DNA of 64,000 nt from Pseudomonas cremoricolorata DSM 17059 = NBRC 16634 (lineage in GTDB: Bacteria; Pseudomonadota; Gammaproteobacteria; Pseudomonadales; Pseudomonadaceae). The DNA is taken from contig NZ_AUEA01000003.1 in NCBI RefSeq assembly GCF_000425745.1, forward strand, positions 248,001 through 312,000, in the 5' to 3' direction. Shown here one piece after another: positions 29,101-37,577 of this stretch (position 1 is its first letter; the number at the start of each line of letters is the position of its first letter). A program made the translations under genes and the position numbers. The notes under the pieces were generated by a model. The model was given only the letters and a program-made list of their open reading frames with translations. It did not search any database and was not told the DNA's origin.

Positions 29101-30259
29101 GCAGACCAAGCAACTGGCCGAATCGCAGAGCACCAGCCACATGAAGGACGAGTTCTTCGCCATCATGTCCCACGAGCTCAAGCACCCGCTCAACCTGATT
29201 CAGCTCAACGCCGAGATGCTGCGCCGCTCGCCGCTGGTCAAGGGCAGCAGCGCGGCGAACAAGGCGGTGAGCATCATCTGTGATGCGGTGGGCAGCCAGG
29301 CGCGGATCATCGACGACCTGCTCGATGTGGCGCGCATCCGCACCGGCAAGCTCAAGCTCAAGACCCAGCCGGTGGATCTGGCGGCCGCCCTGCGCGGTAT
29401 TCACAACGTGGTGGTCAGCGAGCAACGCGGCTGTACGGTGAGCCTGAACCTGCCGCAGGACGAGGCGGCGCTGTACATCGAGGGCGACAGCACCCGGCTC
29501 GAGCAGATCGTCTGGAACCTGCTGAACAACGCATTGAAATTCAGCCCGGCCGACAGCGAGATTCGCCTGGAACTGAGCAGCGAGGATGGCTGGGCGCAAT
29601 TGCAGGTCATCGACCAGGGCGTGGGACTGGACGCAGAGAGCCTGGAGAACATCTTCGAGCTGTTCAGCCAGGCCGCGCCGACCCAGGCGTCACCGAACCG
29701 CGAAGGCCTGGGCATCGGCCTGTCGCTGGTACGCCAGCTGGTCGAAGCCCATGGCGGCAGCGTACGTGCCAGTTCGCCTGGGCTGGGTCAGGGTTGCACC
29801 TTCACCGTGCGCCTGCCGCGCTGCGACGGTGGCCAGCCGATGGCCTCCGAAGGGGCCGAGTTCGGCGTGCAAGGGCGTCTTGCCGGGATTCACGTGCTGC
29901 TGGTGGACGACTCACCCGATGTGCTGGATGTCATGCAGCAACTGCTGGAGATGGAGAGCGCCGAGGTGACCGCCTTCAGCGACCCGCGGCGGGCACTGGC
30001 TGCGGCCGGCGAAGGCCGTTATGACGTGATTCTTTCCGACATCGGCATGCCCGGCATGGATGGCCACGAGTTGATCAAGGCCCTGCGCGGCCTCGAGCAC
30101 CTGCGATATACGCCGGCCATCGCCCTGACCGGCTACGGCGCCAGCGCCGATCAGCACAAGTCCAGGCAGTCGGGCTTCGATCGCCATTTGAACAAGCCGG
30201 TTGGCTACGACGACCTGATCGATGCGATCGAGGCGTTGAGCGGCACCCAACCTTGCTGA
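26132..30259 (+). CDS. CheB-CheR-PAS-histidine kinase-receiver hybrid
   Basis: 1375 aa from ATG 26132 (a TTG six codons earlier is possible). Order: CheB methylesterase (GIGASAGG serine, HLSPTHE, GTGGDGAVG); CheR methyltransferase (about 230-500, with IWSAGCSSGEEAYSLAM); a heptad coiled coil rich in SEEL/NEEM (about 680-750); two PAS domains; HisKA with MSHELKHPLN; HATPase with GLGIGLSLV; and a C-terminal receiver (VDDSPD, SDIGMPGMDG). It likely senses an input through PAS and the CheB/CheR modules and phosphorylates its own receiver. No separate output regulator is adjacent. Confidence 0.92.
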   Translation: MTSTSKPAVAGPKNPHLSPSHLDFPVVGIGASAGGLEALSTFFKHMPDNTGMAFVVVLHLSPTHESEADRLIQAHTSMKVLQVSESVPIQANHVYVISPANRLSTNDGYLRVRPAQRRNGERVAIDLFFRELADVHQEHAFCVVLSGTGGDGAVGLTRVKEQGGVTFVQAPDDAQYDAMPRAALETGMVDAVLPVAQLPARLVQIWDTARKVRLPEIDDDLRPPPLGHEAGDPERAEPKLDAILAQLHNSTGHDFQHYKRATVLRRLERRLHVTGQIDLSAYLGYLESHPEESQALLADMLIGVTNFFRDRDAFEALERHVLPALVNDTGDERTQREVRIWSAGCSSGEEAYSLAMLMIEQLALEQRSAKLQVFATDLDERAIAMGRAGLYQEAIVTDVAPARVRQFFVKEDQHLRVRKEVREKVLFARHNLLSDPPFSQLDLVVCRNLLIYLDRDVQREILRMFHFALRPGGYLFLGSSESADVASELFTPVDKRNRIFRALQVESRGRRSSQLQSPSDNLPTAEPAKAKARPGRKLSYAEIHHRALARRTPPSLIVDVDGNILHMSEGVGRFLRHMGGELSRNLLNLVLPPLRPALRSTLLHAQHSGQAITSRSVTLGSSQIDILAQPHLDEPSGSECLLVVFEEREPDRPVPVATGIQQTDDMILANLESELQRTRLQLQETIEQSEISSEELTASNEEMQAINEELRSASEELETSKEELQSINEELLTVNYELKTKVEETDKVNDYLSNLIASTDIATVFVDRNLHIRWFTPRATDIFSMLPVDTGRSLLDITHRLDYPELADDARAVVEREATIEREVGGRNQRWYLARLLPYRSSEQHIDGTVLTFIDISQSRAAEESLRLGEERMRLVAESTHDFAIILLDENGTITDWNTGAGLIFGHAKEEVIGRHYGLIFTQDDRRAGVPEQELHDAQLHGRGLDERWHVRKDGSRFYCSGEVTRLAGSLRGFVKIARDLTGHKRLHDEQTKQLAESQSTSHMKDEFFAIMSHELKHPLNLIQLNAEMLRRSPLVKGSSAANKAVSIICDAVGSQARIIDDLLDVARIRTGKLKLKTQPVDLAAALRGIHNVVVSEQRGCTVSLNLPQDEAALYIEGDSTRLEQIVWNLLNNALKFSPADSEIRLELSSEDGWAQLQVIDQGVGLDAESLENIFELFSQAAPTQASPNREGLGIGLSLVRQLVEAHGGSVRASSPGLGQGCTFTVRLPRCDGGQPMASEGAEFGVQGRLAGIHVLLVDDSPDVLDVMQQLLEMESAEVTAFSDPRRALAAAGEGRYDVILSDIGMPGMDGHELIKALRGLEHLRYTPAIALTGYGASADQHKSRQSGFDRHLNKPVGYDDLIDAIEALSGTQPC

Positions 30260-30292
30260 GGCAACCCTACTGAGGCAGCCCTGCTGAGACGT

Positions 30293-30311
30293 GCGGGCGC
30301 TGCATGCCCGC
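30293..30311. terminator. Bidirectional hairpin between convergent genes
   Basis: GCGGGC (30293-30298) pairs with GCCCGC (30306-30311) around a 7-nt loop, between the hybrid-kinase stop and the ClpP-like stop. Confidence 0.45.
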
Positions 30312-30314
30312 GGC

Positions 30315-30866
30315 TCAGGCATGCACGCTCCACTGCACGGCCTCGGTGTCGATGGGGCACTCGTCGATGGCGGTGATCAGGCCGCAGTCCAGTGCCTCTT
30401 GCGGGCCGAGAATCCTTGGGTAGGCCATCAGGTAACGCGGCACGTCGAGCACCTCGGCGGCGCCTGCGGTGCGTTCGGCGACGATCTGCGCGTACAGCTT
30501 GAGGTCGTAGTCAAGGCTCATGGCGTACTCGGCCATGCGCGCGTGGTCGACCGAGCCGTGCAGGGTCCAGTGAAACGGATGGAACAGAAACTTGCTGTAG
30601 CGACACGCCGTGCGTTGCTCGCCGGCCAGAAACAGCACGTTGCCCATGGATTCGACAGTGCCGAGGTTGTGAGTGTGCAGCGGTACCGGCAACGCGCGCA
30701 GGAAGTTGTACAGGGTGAAGCCGTAGCTGCACTCCCCGCCCATGGTCGCGACATTCAGCTGCAACGCGCTGGCCCCCTGGTTGATGGCCTTGGCGCAGGT
30801 ATTGATGAGGTTGCCGCAGGTCGATGAGTTGATCGGCCCGGTGTAATGAATGATGTGCCTGGCCAT
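30315..30866 (-). CDS. ClpP-class serine protease-like protein
   Basis: 183 aa from ATG 30866. The ClpP/crotonase fold is recognisable: LGTVESMGNVLFLAG carries the serine at the ClpP catalytic position and KFLFHPFHW the histidine. By eye the third residue, Asp in ClpP, aligns with Pro in PRILGPQEALDCGLI. It is monocistronic, not next to clpX. It may be an inactive or altered paralog. Confidence 0.75.
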   Translation of the reverse strand: MARHIIHYTGPINSSTCGNLINTCAKAINQGASALQLNVATMGGECSYGFTLYNFLRALPVPLHTHNLGTVESMGNVLFLAGEQRTACRYSKFLFHPFHWTLHGSVDHARMAEYAMSLDYDLKLYAQIVAERTAGAAEVLDVPRYLMAYPRILGPQEALDCGLITAIDECPIDTEAVQWSVHA

Positions 30867-31129
30867 GTGTCCTCCGTCAGGGGCAGGTGCAGGTTCTTCG
30901 GTGGAGACGCGCTGGCGGGCAAAGTTCCCGGCACCGCCGCTGCGGCGGTAGGCGGGCATGGCGCATTGATTGCGCCGGGCTGGTGAACCTCGTCAGGCCC
31001 GCGCAGGTCGATTCCATAACGACTTTCGGAGACTTCGCGCGTGAGCCCTACCTGCCTCGACCCGACCGGCCGGCCTTGCGCCCTGCCAGCCTTGCCATCG
31101 CTGCCTGTGCTGGGCGCTGGGGAGCGCGC

Positions 31130-31915
31130 ATGACGTCGATCTTCGCCCAGCCCAGTGTCGTCACCAGCAGCGCCGTGCAGGTCGGGCGCCTCAATGTGCT
31201 GACGCTCAACGTGCATAAAGGCTTCACTGCGCTGAACCGGCGTTTCATCCTGCCCGAGCTGCGTGATGCGGTGCGCGCCACCGGAGCGGATCTGGTGTTC
31301 CTGCAAGAAGTGCACGGCAGCCACCGCGAGCACGCCGAGCGCCATCCGCTGTGGCCCGAGACCTCGCAGTACGAATTTCTCGCCGACAGCATGTGGCCGC
31401 AGTTCGCCTACGGCCGCAACGCGGTCTACCCCCATGGCGATCATGGCAACGCCTTGCTGTCGAAATTCGCCATCGCCGAGTACAACAACCTCGATGTCAG
31501 CGTCGAAGGCAACGAGCAGCGCGGCCTGCTGCACTGCCGCCTGGAGGTGCCCGGGCATGCAGAAGTGCATGCGATCTGCGTGCACCTTGGGCTCAAGGAA
31601 GCGCACCGGCAGAGCCAGGTGCGGTTGCTGCTGGACCTGCTCGAGCGCCTGCCGCCCAAGGCGCCGGTGATCATCGCCGGCGACTTCAACGACTGGCGGC
31701 TCAAGGCCGATGCAGTGCTCTCGCAGCACCTGGTGGAAGCCTTCGGCGAGCGTTTCGGCACACCGGCGCGCAGCTTCCCGGCGCGCCTGCCGCTGCTGCG
31801 CCTCGACCGCATCTACCTGCGCAACGCCATGCCCAGCGGCGCCCAGGTGTTGTCCAAGTACCCGTGGTCGCACCTGTCCGATCACGCGCCGCTGGTAGCG
31901 CAGGTGAGCCTGTGA
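31130..31915 (+). CDS. ybhP: Endonuclease/exonuclease/phosphatase family protein (YbhP-like)
   Basis: 261 aa from ATG 31130, with GGGGAG 6 nt upstream; the longer upstream frame is unsupported. EEP-fold motifs are LNVHKG, LQEVHG, IAGDFNDWR, LDRIYL and SDHAPL. In the conserved ybhPON arrangement it precedes cardiolipin synthase B and a UPF0104 membrane protein. The stop overlaps the clsB GTG. Substrate not established. Confidence 0.85.
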   Translation: MTSIFAQPSVVTSSAVQVGRLNVLTLNVHKGFTALNRRFILPELRDAVRATGADLVFLQEVHGSHREHAERHPLWPETSQYEFLADSMWPQFAYGRNAVYPHGDHGNALLSKFAIAEYNNLDVSVEGNEQRGLLHCRLEVPGHAEVHAICVHLGLKEAHRQSQVRLLLDLLERLPPKAPVIIAGDFNDWRLKADAVLSQHLVEAFGERFGTPARSFPARLPLLRLDRIYLRNAMPSGAQVLSKYPWSHLSDHAPLVAQVSL

Positions 31916-33114
31916 AGCGCCCGTGGGTTGAAGGCAACCAAGTCGAGTTGCTGATCAATGGCGAGGAATATTACCCGCGGGTGTTCGAGGCCATCGCCCA
32001 GGCCCGCGAAGAAGTGCTGCTGGAAACCTTCATCATTTTCGACGATAAGGTCGGCCAGCAACTGCGCCAGGTGCTGATCGAGGCCGCCAGCCGCGGCGTG
32101 CGGGTCGAGGTGGCGGTGGATGGCTACGGCACCGCATCACTGAGCGATGAGTTCGTCTCCTCGATGACCCAGGTTGGCGTGGGCTTTCATGTGTTCGACC
32201 CGCAGCCGCGCCTGGCGGGCATGCGTACAAATTTGTTCCGCCGCCTGCACCGCAAGATCGTGGTAGTCGATGGTGAGCGCGCGTTCATCGGCGGCATCAA
32301 CTACAGCGCCGATCACCTGGGCGATTTCGGCCCGATGGCCAAGCAGGATTACGCCGTGGAGGTCACCGGGCCCGTGGTGGCGCAGCTGCATGCCTCGAGC
32401 AAACGGCTGATGAGCGGCGTGCTCGAACCTGCCAGCCAGGTACGTCCGCCGAGCGAGCCGACCGGCAGCATCACTGCGCTGCTGGCCGAGCGCGACAACG
32501 GCCGCCACAGCACCGACATCGAGGCCTACTACCTGGAAGGTTTTCGCATGGCCCGCGAGCGTATCGTGGTGGCCAACGCCTATTTCTTCCCCGGCTATCG
32601 ACTGCTGCGCGAACTGCGCAATGCCGCCCGCCGCGGCGTCGAGGTGACGCTGATTCTGCAAGGCCAGCCCGACATGCGCTGGGTCCGCGCCGTTTCGCGG
32701 CTGCTGTACAACTACCTGCTGCGCGACAACGTGCGCATCTACGAATATTGCCAGCGGCCTCTGCACGGCAAGGTGGCGCTGATCGACGACCTGTGGTCGA
32801 CCGTGGGTTCGAGCAACCTCGACCCGCTGAGCCTGTCGCTGAACCTGGAAGCCAACCTGCTGATCCGTGATCGAGCGTTCAATCAACAGCTTTACGAGCA
32901 CCTCATCGGCCTGGCCGAACAGCACTGCAAGTCCGTTACCCTGGAGCGCATGATCCGCGGCTACTGGTGGCGTGCGCCGCTGATCTTCCTGGGCTTTCAC
33001 ATCACCCGCTTGTTCCCCCGCGTCGCCGGCTGGTTGCCGGCGCACCGCCAGCGCCTGCAATCGCTGCAACCCGACGTTCCCGCCACGGCCGATATCCATG
33101 AGGGGCAAGCCTGA
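31912..33114 (+). CDS. clsB: Cardiolipin synthase B
   Basis: 400 aa from GTG 31912, overlapping the upstream stop as GTGA. Two HKD phospholipase D motifs are seen: HRKIVVVD (about residue 113) and HGKVALID (about 285), each followed by a Gly-rich segment. ClsB makes cardiolipin from phosphatidylglycerol and a second phospholipid at the inner membrane. Translational coupling on both sides indicates one operon with ybhP and ybhN. Confidence 0.92.
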   Translation: MKRPWVEGNQVELLINGEEYYPRVFEAIAQAREEVLLETFIIFDDKVGQQLRQVLIEAASRGVRVEVAVDGYGTASLSDEFVSSMTQVGVGFHVFDPQPRLAGMRTNLFRRLHRKIVVVDGERAFIGGINYSADHLGDFGPMAKQDYAVEVTGPVVAQLHASSKRLMSGVLEPASQVRPPSEPTGSITALLAERDNGRHSTDIEAYYLEGFRMARERIVVANAYFFPGYRLLRELRNAARRGVEVTLILQGQPDMRWVRAVSRLLYNYLLRDNVRIYEYCQRPLHGKVALIDDLWSTVGSSNLDPLSLSLNLEANLLIRDRAFNQQLYEHLIGLAEQHCKSVTLERMIRGYWWRAPLIFLGFHITRLFPRVAGWLPAHRQRLQSLQPDVPATADIHEGQA

Positions 33115-34073
33115 TGCCAGCCAAGCAAAACTGGATGAAATGGGGCAAGCGCCTGCTGACCGTGTTGTTCATCGTGCTGATTCCGGCGCTGCTGTATTCG
33201 CTGGCGCGCAACCTGGACTGGAACGAGGTGCGCGAGTCGTTGCAGGCCTACAAGCTCAGTACGCTACTGATAGGCCTGGGTATCGCCGCGTGCAGCTACG
33301 CGGTGTTCGCCAGCTACGACCTGCTTGCCCGCGCTTACACCGGGCATACGTTGCCGGCGCGGCAGGTACTGCCGATTGCTTTCGTCTGCTACGCCTTCAA
33401 CCTCAACTTCACTACCTGGGTTGGCGGTGTGGCGCTGCGTTACCGGCTATACGGCCGGCTGGGCCTGGACAACGGCACCATCACGCGCATCCTGACCCTA
33501 GGCCTACTGACCAACTGGATGGGCTACCTGCTGGTGGCAGGCAGCGTGTTCGCGTTGCGTCAGGTCAAGCTGCCCAATGATTGGGCGGTGGGCGAAAGCG
33601 GGCTGCAGTTGATCGGCGTGCTGATGCTGGTGGTGGTCGCGGGGTATTTGCTGGCCTGCGGCCTGGCGACCCGGCGCACGTGGTCACTGCGTGGCCATGA
33701 GCTGACCCTGCCATCGCTGCGCCTGGCGCTGTGCCAGGTGGCGCTCGGCGGCAGCAACTGGCTGTTGATGGCGGCGTTGATCTGGTGGCTGATGCCTGGG
33801 GATGTGTTCTACCCGTCGGTGTTCGGCGTGCTGATGATCAGCTGCGTGGCCGGGGTCGTTGCGCACATTCCGGCAGGGCTCGGCGTACTCGAAACGGTGT
33901 TCCTGGCCCTGCTCAGCGGCCAGCTCAGCCAGGGCAGCCTGGTGGCGGCGCTGCTGGGCTATCGCACGCTGTACTACCTGATCCCCCTGGTGGCTGCGGT
34001 GCTCACCTACCTGGTACTGGAAAAGCGCGCCAAGTCCATGCGCCAGCAGCGCGACGCCCGCGCCCGGAGCTGA
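33114..34073 (+). CDS. ybhN: UPF0104 / YbhN-like integral membrane protein
   Basis: 319 aa with about eight membrane segments, overlapping the clsB stop by one base. The family (lysylphosphatidylglycerol synthetase transmembrane-like, UPF0104) is recognised by AFVCYAFNLNFTTWVGGVALRYRLY and HIPAGLGVLETVFLALL. Role uncertain; the genomic partnership with clsB suggests lipid handling in the inner membrane. Confidence 0.88.
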   Translation: MPAKQNWMKWGKRLLTVLFIVLIPALLYSLARNLDWNEVRESLQAYKLSTLLIGLGIAACSYAVFASYDLLARAYTGHTLPARQVLPIAFVCYAFNLNFTTWVGGVALRYRLYGRLGLDNGTITRILTLGLLTNWMGYLLVAGSVFALRQVKLPNDWAVGESGLQLIGVLMLVVVAGYLLACGLATRRTWSLRGHELTLPSLRLALCQVALGGSNWLLMAALIWWLMPGDVFYPSVFGVLMISCVAGVVAHIPAGLGVLETVFLALLSGQLSQGSLVAALLGYRTLYYLIPLVAAVLTYLVLEKRAKSMRQQRDARARS

Positions 34074-34075
34074 GA

Positions 34076-34768
34076 TCAGCCGAGCAGCTCGCAGATCATG
34101 CGCAGCTGCTCGCCGACTTCCTCGCGCTTGGCCTCGGGCACCTCCCGGGCACGCTCGAAACGCGCCACCACACGCTCTTTGCGCTGGCGGTTCAGTTGCC
34201 ACTTGGCGAGGAACAGCGGGCTGCGCTCGGCCATCAGCAAGGGGCCGAAGTACAGCTGTTCAGCGCTGTAGCTCACGCCCTCTTCGCGCCTGGCGACGAT
34301 GATTTCGTAGGTGAACTGATTTTCCTCCAGCAGCTCTTCGTGGAGGATTCGATAACCGTTGGCCGCCAGCCAGGCGCGAGTCACCCACTCGCGCACATTC
34401 GGTTGCAGCACCAGCAGTTCATCACCGCGCAAACGCTCGCGCCCGGCTTCGAGAATGTCGCGGATGGTCTCGCCGCCCATGCCGCACAGGCTGATGGTGG
34501 TAATGCGATCGTCCGGCTCGATGGCCGCCAGACCATTGGCGTGACGCACGGCGATGTGCGCCTGCAGGCCGTTCTTGCGCACTTTGCCCTGGGCCGAGTG
34601 AAACGGCGCCAGCGCCGCTTCGCCGGCGACCCCGGCCTCGATCACCCCGCGCAGGTACAAGGCAATCGGCAGGTAGCCGTGGTCAGAGCCGATGTCGGCC
34701 AGGCGGGCGCCCTGGGGGATGTTGGCCGATACCCGTTCCAGGCGCAGCGACAGAGTCTGTTCGTTCAA
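34076..34768 (-). CDS. trmK: tRNA (adenine(22)-N1)-methyltransferase TrmK
   Basis: 230 aa starting at TTG 34768, with GAGG 7 nt upstream. The SAM motif is LADIGSDHGYLPIAL, followed by SLCGMGGETI and LVLQPNVREWVTRAWL, the TrmK/COG2384 pattern. The very long open frame upstream to 37258 is antisense to the RidA and TonB-receptor genes and is rejected. It is convergent with ybhN, 2 nt apart. Confidence 0.88.
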   Translation of the reverse strand: MNEQTLSLRLERVSANIPQGARLADIGSDHGYLPIALYLRGVIEAGVAGEAALAPFHSAQGKVRKNGLQAHIAVRHANGLAAIEPDDRITTISLCGMGGETIRDILEAGRERLRGDELLVLQPNVREWVTRAWLAANGYRILHEELLEENQFTYEIIVARREEGVSYSAEQLYFGPLLMAERSPLFLAKWQLNRQRKERVVARFERAREVPEAKREEVGEQLRMICELLG

Positions 34769-34921
34769 GCCTTGACCTCGTTGCGGCGTGGCGAAATGAA
34801 AGGGGCGTGATTCTGCCGGGCCAGGGCGGGCAATACAATCATTGCCGGCCACGCGGCTCGACCCCGGCGCGGTGCTCAAGTAGGCTTCCAGGCTTTCCCA
34901 CTGCCCAGGTAGCGATTCCCC

Positions 34922-35302
34922 ATGAGCACTCCGGACATCACCTTCATCCCCGACAGCGACGCCGAGTCGATTTCCTCCGACGTGGCGCTGTTCAACGGCC
35001 TGCTGGTGACCACGCAAATTCCCGTGCGCGCCGACGGCAGCCTTGAGCTGGGCGACATCGCCACCCAGTGCGAATGCACCTTGCAGGCGCTCAAGGACGC
35101 CCTCGAGCGTGCCGGCAGCAGCATGGACCGTGTGCTGCACCTGACCATCTACCTCACCGACATGGCCGATCGCGCCGTCTTCAACGAGGTCTACCAGCGC
35201 TTCTTCGCCAAACCGTGGCCGGTGCGCGCCGCGGTAGGTGTGGCGTCGCTGGCCTTCGACGGCATGCGCGTGGAAGTCACCGCCATGGCCGCCCAGGGCT
35301 GA
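34922..35302 (+). CDS. RidA family deaminase
   Basis: 126 aa. The YjgF/RidA pattern is clear: SDVALFNGLLVTTQIPV, LHLTIYLTDMADRAVFN and the conserved Arg in VRAAVGVASL. RidA hydrolyses reactive enamine/imine intermediates from amino-acid metabolism. Divergent from trmK; 63 nt before the TonB receptor. Confidence 0.9.
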   Translation: MSTPDITFIPDSDAESISSDVALFNGLLVTTQIPVRADGSLELGDIATQCECTLQALKDALERAGSSMDRVLHLTIYLTDMADRAVFNEVYQRFFAKPWPVRAAVGVASLAFDGMRVEVTAMAAQG

Positions 35303-35365
35303 TTCACCGACGCGGCCGGTGTGTGCCGGCCGCGTCCTCGCATTTTTGGCAGGAACCTCCCCCGC

Positions 35366-37468
35366 ATGACCCACGTTTTCTCCTGGCGCCGCCCGTTCAC
35401 CGCCCTGCTCCCGAGCCTGGGCCTGTGCGGCGTCGCCTGGGCGCAGCCGCCCGCCTCGTTCACCCTGCTCGAACCGCTGGTGGTGACCGGCAGCTACGCC
35501 CCCAGCGCCAGTTTCGACCTGCCGTTCTCGGTCGATACCGTCGAGCGCAGCCAGTTCGCCGATGGCCAGTTGGGCGTGAATCTGTCCGAGGCGCTCAACC
35601 GCGTACCCGGCCTGGTGGTGCAGAACCGCCAGAACTACGCCCAGGACCTGCAGATTTCCTCGCGCGGCTACGGCGCGCGTTCGGCCTTCGGCATCCGCGG
35701 CCTGAAACTGATCAGCGATGGCATTCCGGCGAGCACGCCGGACGGCCAGGGCCAGGCAGCGACCCTCAACCTCGATGTGGCCGATCGCATCGAAGTGCTG
35801 CGCGGCCCGGCCTCGGCCATCTATGGCAGCAACGCTGGCGGGGTGATCCAGATGTTTTCCCGTGATGGCAGCGGCCCGCCCAAGGTCGGCGCGGCCACCA
35901 CCTACGGCAGCGATGGCTTCAGCAAACATCGCGTGTATGGCGAGGGCGGCAATGACGATGCAGGGTTCATCGTCGACGCCTCGCGCATGGACACCGACGG
36001 CTACCGCGACCACAGTGCCGCGCGCCGCGACCAGACCTTCGCCAAAGTCCACGTCAACCCTGACGATGACAGCCGCCTGGCGCTGATCTTCAGCAGCCTT
36101 GAGCAGAACGGCACGCAAGACCCGCTCGGCCAGACCTGGCAGGGCTACAAGGACGACCCGCGCTCGGTGTCGGCCAACGCCCTGAGCTACGACACGCGCA
36201 AGAGCATCCACCACCAGCAAGTGGGCATGAACTACGAACGCGCCTTTGGCGATGCCACCTTGCAGTTCAACCTCTATGGCGGCAAGCGCAGCGTGATCCA
36301 GTACCTGTCGATTCCCCAAAGTGCGCCGCCCAATCTGCGTGGCGGCGGTGTGGTCGACTTCGACCGCGAGTTCCACGGCGGCACCTTGCGCTGGATCCAG
36401 CCCATCAATGCGGCGCCCGGTGATCTGAAAATCACCGTTGGCGCCGACTACGACCGCAGCCAGGACGATCGGCGCGGCTTCCAGAACTTCAGCGGCGACA
36501 CGTTGGGCGTCAAAGGCGAGTTGCGCCGCGACGAGGTCGACACCGCCACCAGCCTCGACCCCTACGTGCAGGCACATTGGCAGATCGAGCGCTGGACCTT
36601 CGAGGCCGGCCTGCGCCGCAGCAGCCTGCGCATGAAGGTCGATGACCACTACCTGGACGATGGCGACTCCAGCGGTTCGCGGACCTATCAGCGCACCTTG
36701 CCGAGCCTGGCGCTGATGTATGCCTTCACCCCCGAGCTGCAAGGCTATATCAGCGCCGGCAAGGCGGTGGAAACCCCGACCCAGGCGGAAATGGCCTACG
36801 CACCGGGTGCGGGCGGCGCGTTCAACTTCGGCCTTTCTCCAGCGACCAGCACCCAGGTCGAACTGGGCCTGAAGGCGCGGCCCGATGCCAACACCCGCAT
36901 CAACGCCGCGCTGTTCGAGATCCGTACCGAGGACGAGGTGGTGGTGTACGCCTCCGAGGCCGGTCGCACCAGCTACCAGAACGCCGGCAAGACCCTGCGC
37001 CGCGGCCTGGAGCTGAGCGTGCAGCGCGAGTTCAGCGCGCACTGGCAGGCCAACCTTGCCTACACCTGGCTCGACGCCACCTACGCCCAGGACTTCAGCA
37101 AGAGCGGCCAGACCGTCGACAAAGGCAACCAGCTGCCGGGCGTACCGCGCAGCAGCCTGTTCGCCGAGCTGGTGTGGAAGCCGCGCGAGGGCATCAGCAT
37201 GGGCCTGGAGGGTCAGTACCGCAGCAAGGTGTACGTCGAGGACAGCAACCAGCAGCACGCCGCGCCCGCCTACACCGTGTTCAACTGGCGCACCCAGTTC
37301 GAGCAGACCTTGGGCCCGTGGACCTTCCGCGAGCTGGTACGCCTGGACAACCTGCTCGATCGCCAGTACGTCGGTTCGGTGATCGTCGGCGACGGCAATG
37401 GCCGCTTCTACGAAGCCGCATCAGGGCGTAGTTGGTATGCCGGTGCTGGGCTGGAATATCAGTTCTAG
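35366..37468 (+). CDS. TonB-dependent outer-membrane receptor
   Basis: 700 aa from ATG 35366 with a signal peptide (hydrophobic core LLPSLGLCGVAW, cleavage after AQ). A TonB-box-like PLVVTGS is near the mature start, then a plug domain (EALNRVPGLVVQNRQN, VEVLRG-like IEVLRGPASAIYGSNAGGVI) and a 22-strand barrel ending in Phe (YQF). Substrate unknown; siderophore-type or copper-type receptors are similar. No regulator is adjacent. Confidence 0.92.
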   Translation: MTHVFSWRRPFTALLPSLGLCGVAWAQPPASFTLLEPLVVTGSYAPSASFDLPFSVDTVERSQFADGQLGVNLSEALNRVPGLVVQNRQNYAQDLQISSRGYGARSAFGIRGLKLISDGIPASTPDGQGQAATLNLDVADRIEVLRGPASAIYGSNAGGVIQMFSRDGSGPPKVGAATTYGSDGFSKHRVYGEGGNDDAGFIVDASRMDTDGYRDHSAARRDQTFAKVHVNPDDDSRLALIFSSLEQNGTQDPLGQTWQGYKDDPRSVSANALSYDTRKSIHHQQVGMNYERAFGDATLQFNLYGGKRSVIQYLSIPQSAPPNLRGGGVVDFDREFHGGTLRWIQPINAAPGDLKITVGADYDRSQDDRRGFQNFSGDTLGVKGELRRDEVDTATSLDPYVQAHWQIERWTFEAGLRRSSLRMKVDDHYLDDGDSSGSRTYQRTLPSLALMYAFTPELQGYISAGKAVETPTQAEMAYAPGAGGAFNFGLSPATSTQVELGLKARPDANTRINAALFEIRTEDEVVVYASEAGRTSYQNAGKTLRRGLELSVQREFSAHWQANLAYTWLDATYAQDFSKSGQTVDKGNQLPGVPRSSLFAELVWKPREGISMGLEGQYRSKVYVEDSNQQHAAPAYTVFNWRTQFEQTLGPWTFRELVRLDNLLDRQYVGSVIVGDGNGRFYEAASGRSWYAGAGLEYQF

Positions 37469-37577
37469 GCCCAGCGCAGGGCTGCCCGGTGTGCAACTGG
37501 GCAGCTCGAGGATGCCGGGGCGGCGTTTCACCGCTACAATCCCCCGCCTCGACCGTGACAAGCCTGACCATAACGAC

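Noticed and set aside
30253..30290. Short tandem CTGAGGCA-CCCT-like repeats after the hybrid kinase
   Set aside because: Only two and a half imperfect 14-nt units; most likely chance or simple slippage.
34769..37258. Very long minus-strand open frame continuing upstream of trmK
   Set aside because: It is antisense to the RidA and TonB-receptor genes, has Ala/Gly/Val-rich low-information sequence and no domain; the TTG at 34768 with its GAGG site starts the real gene.
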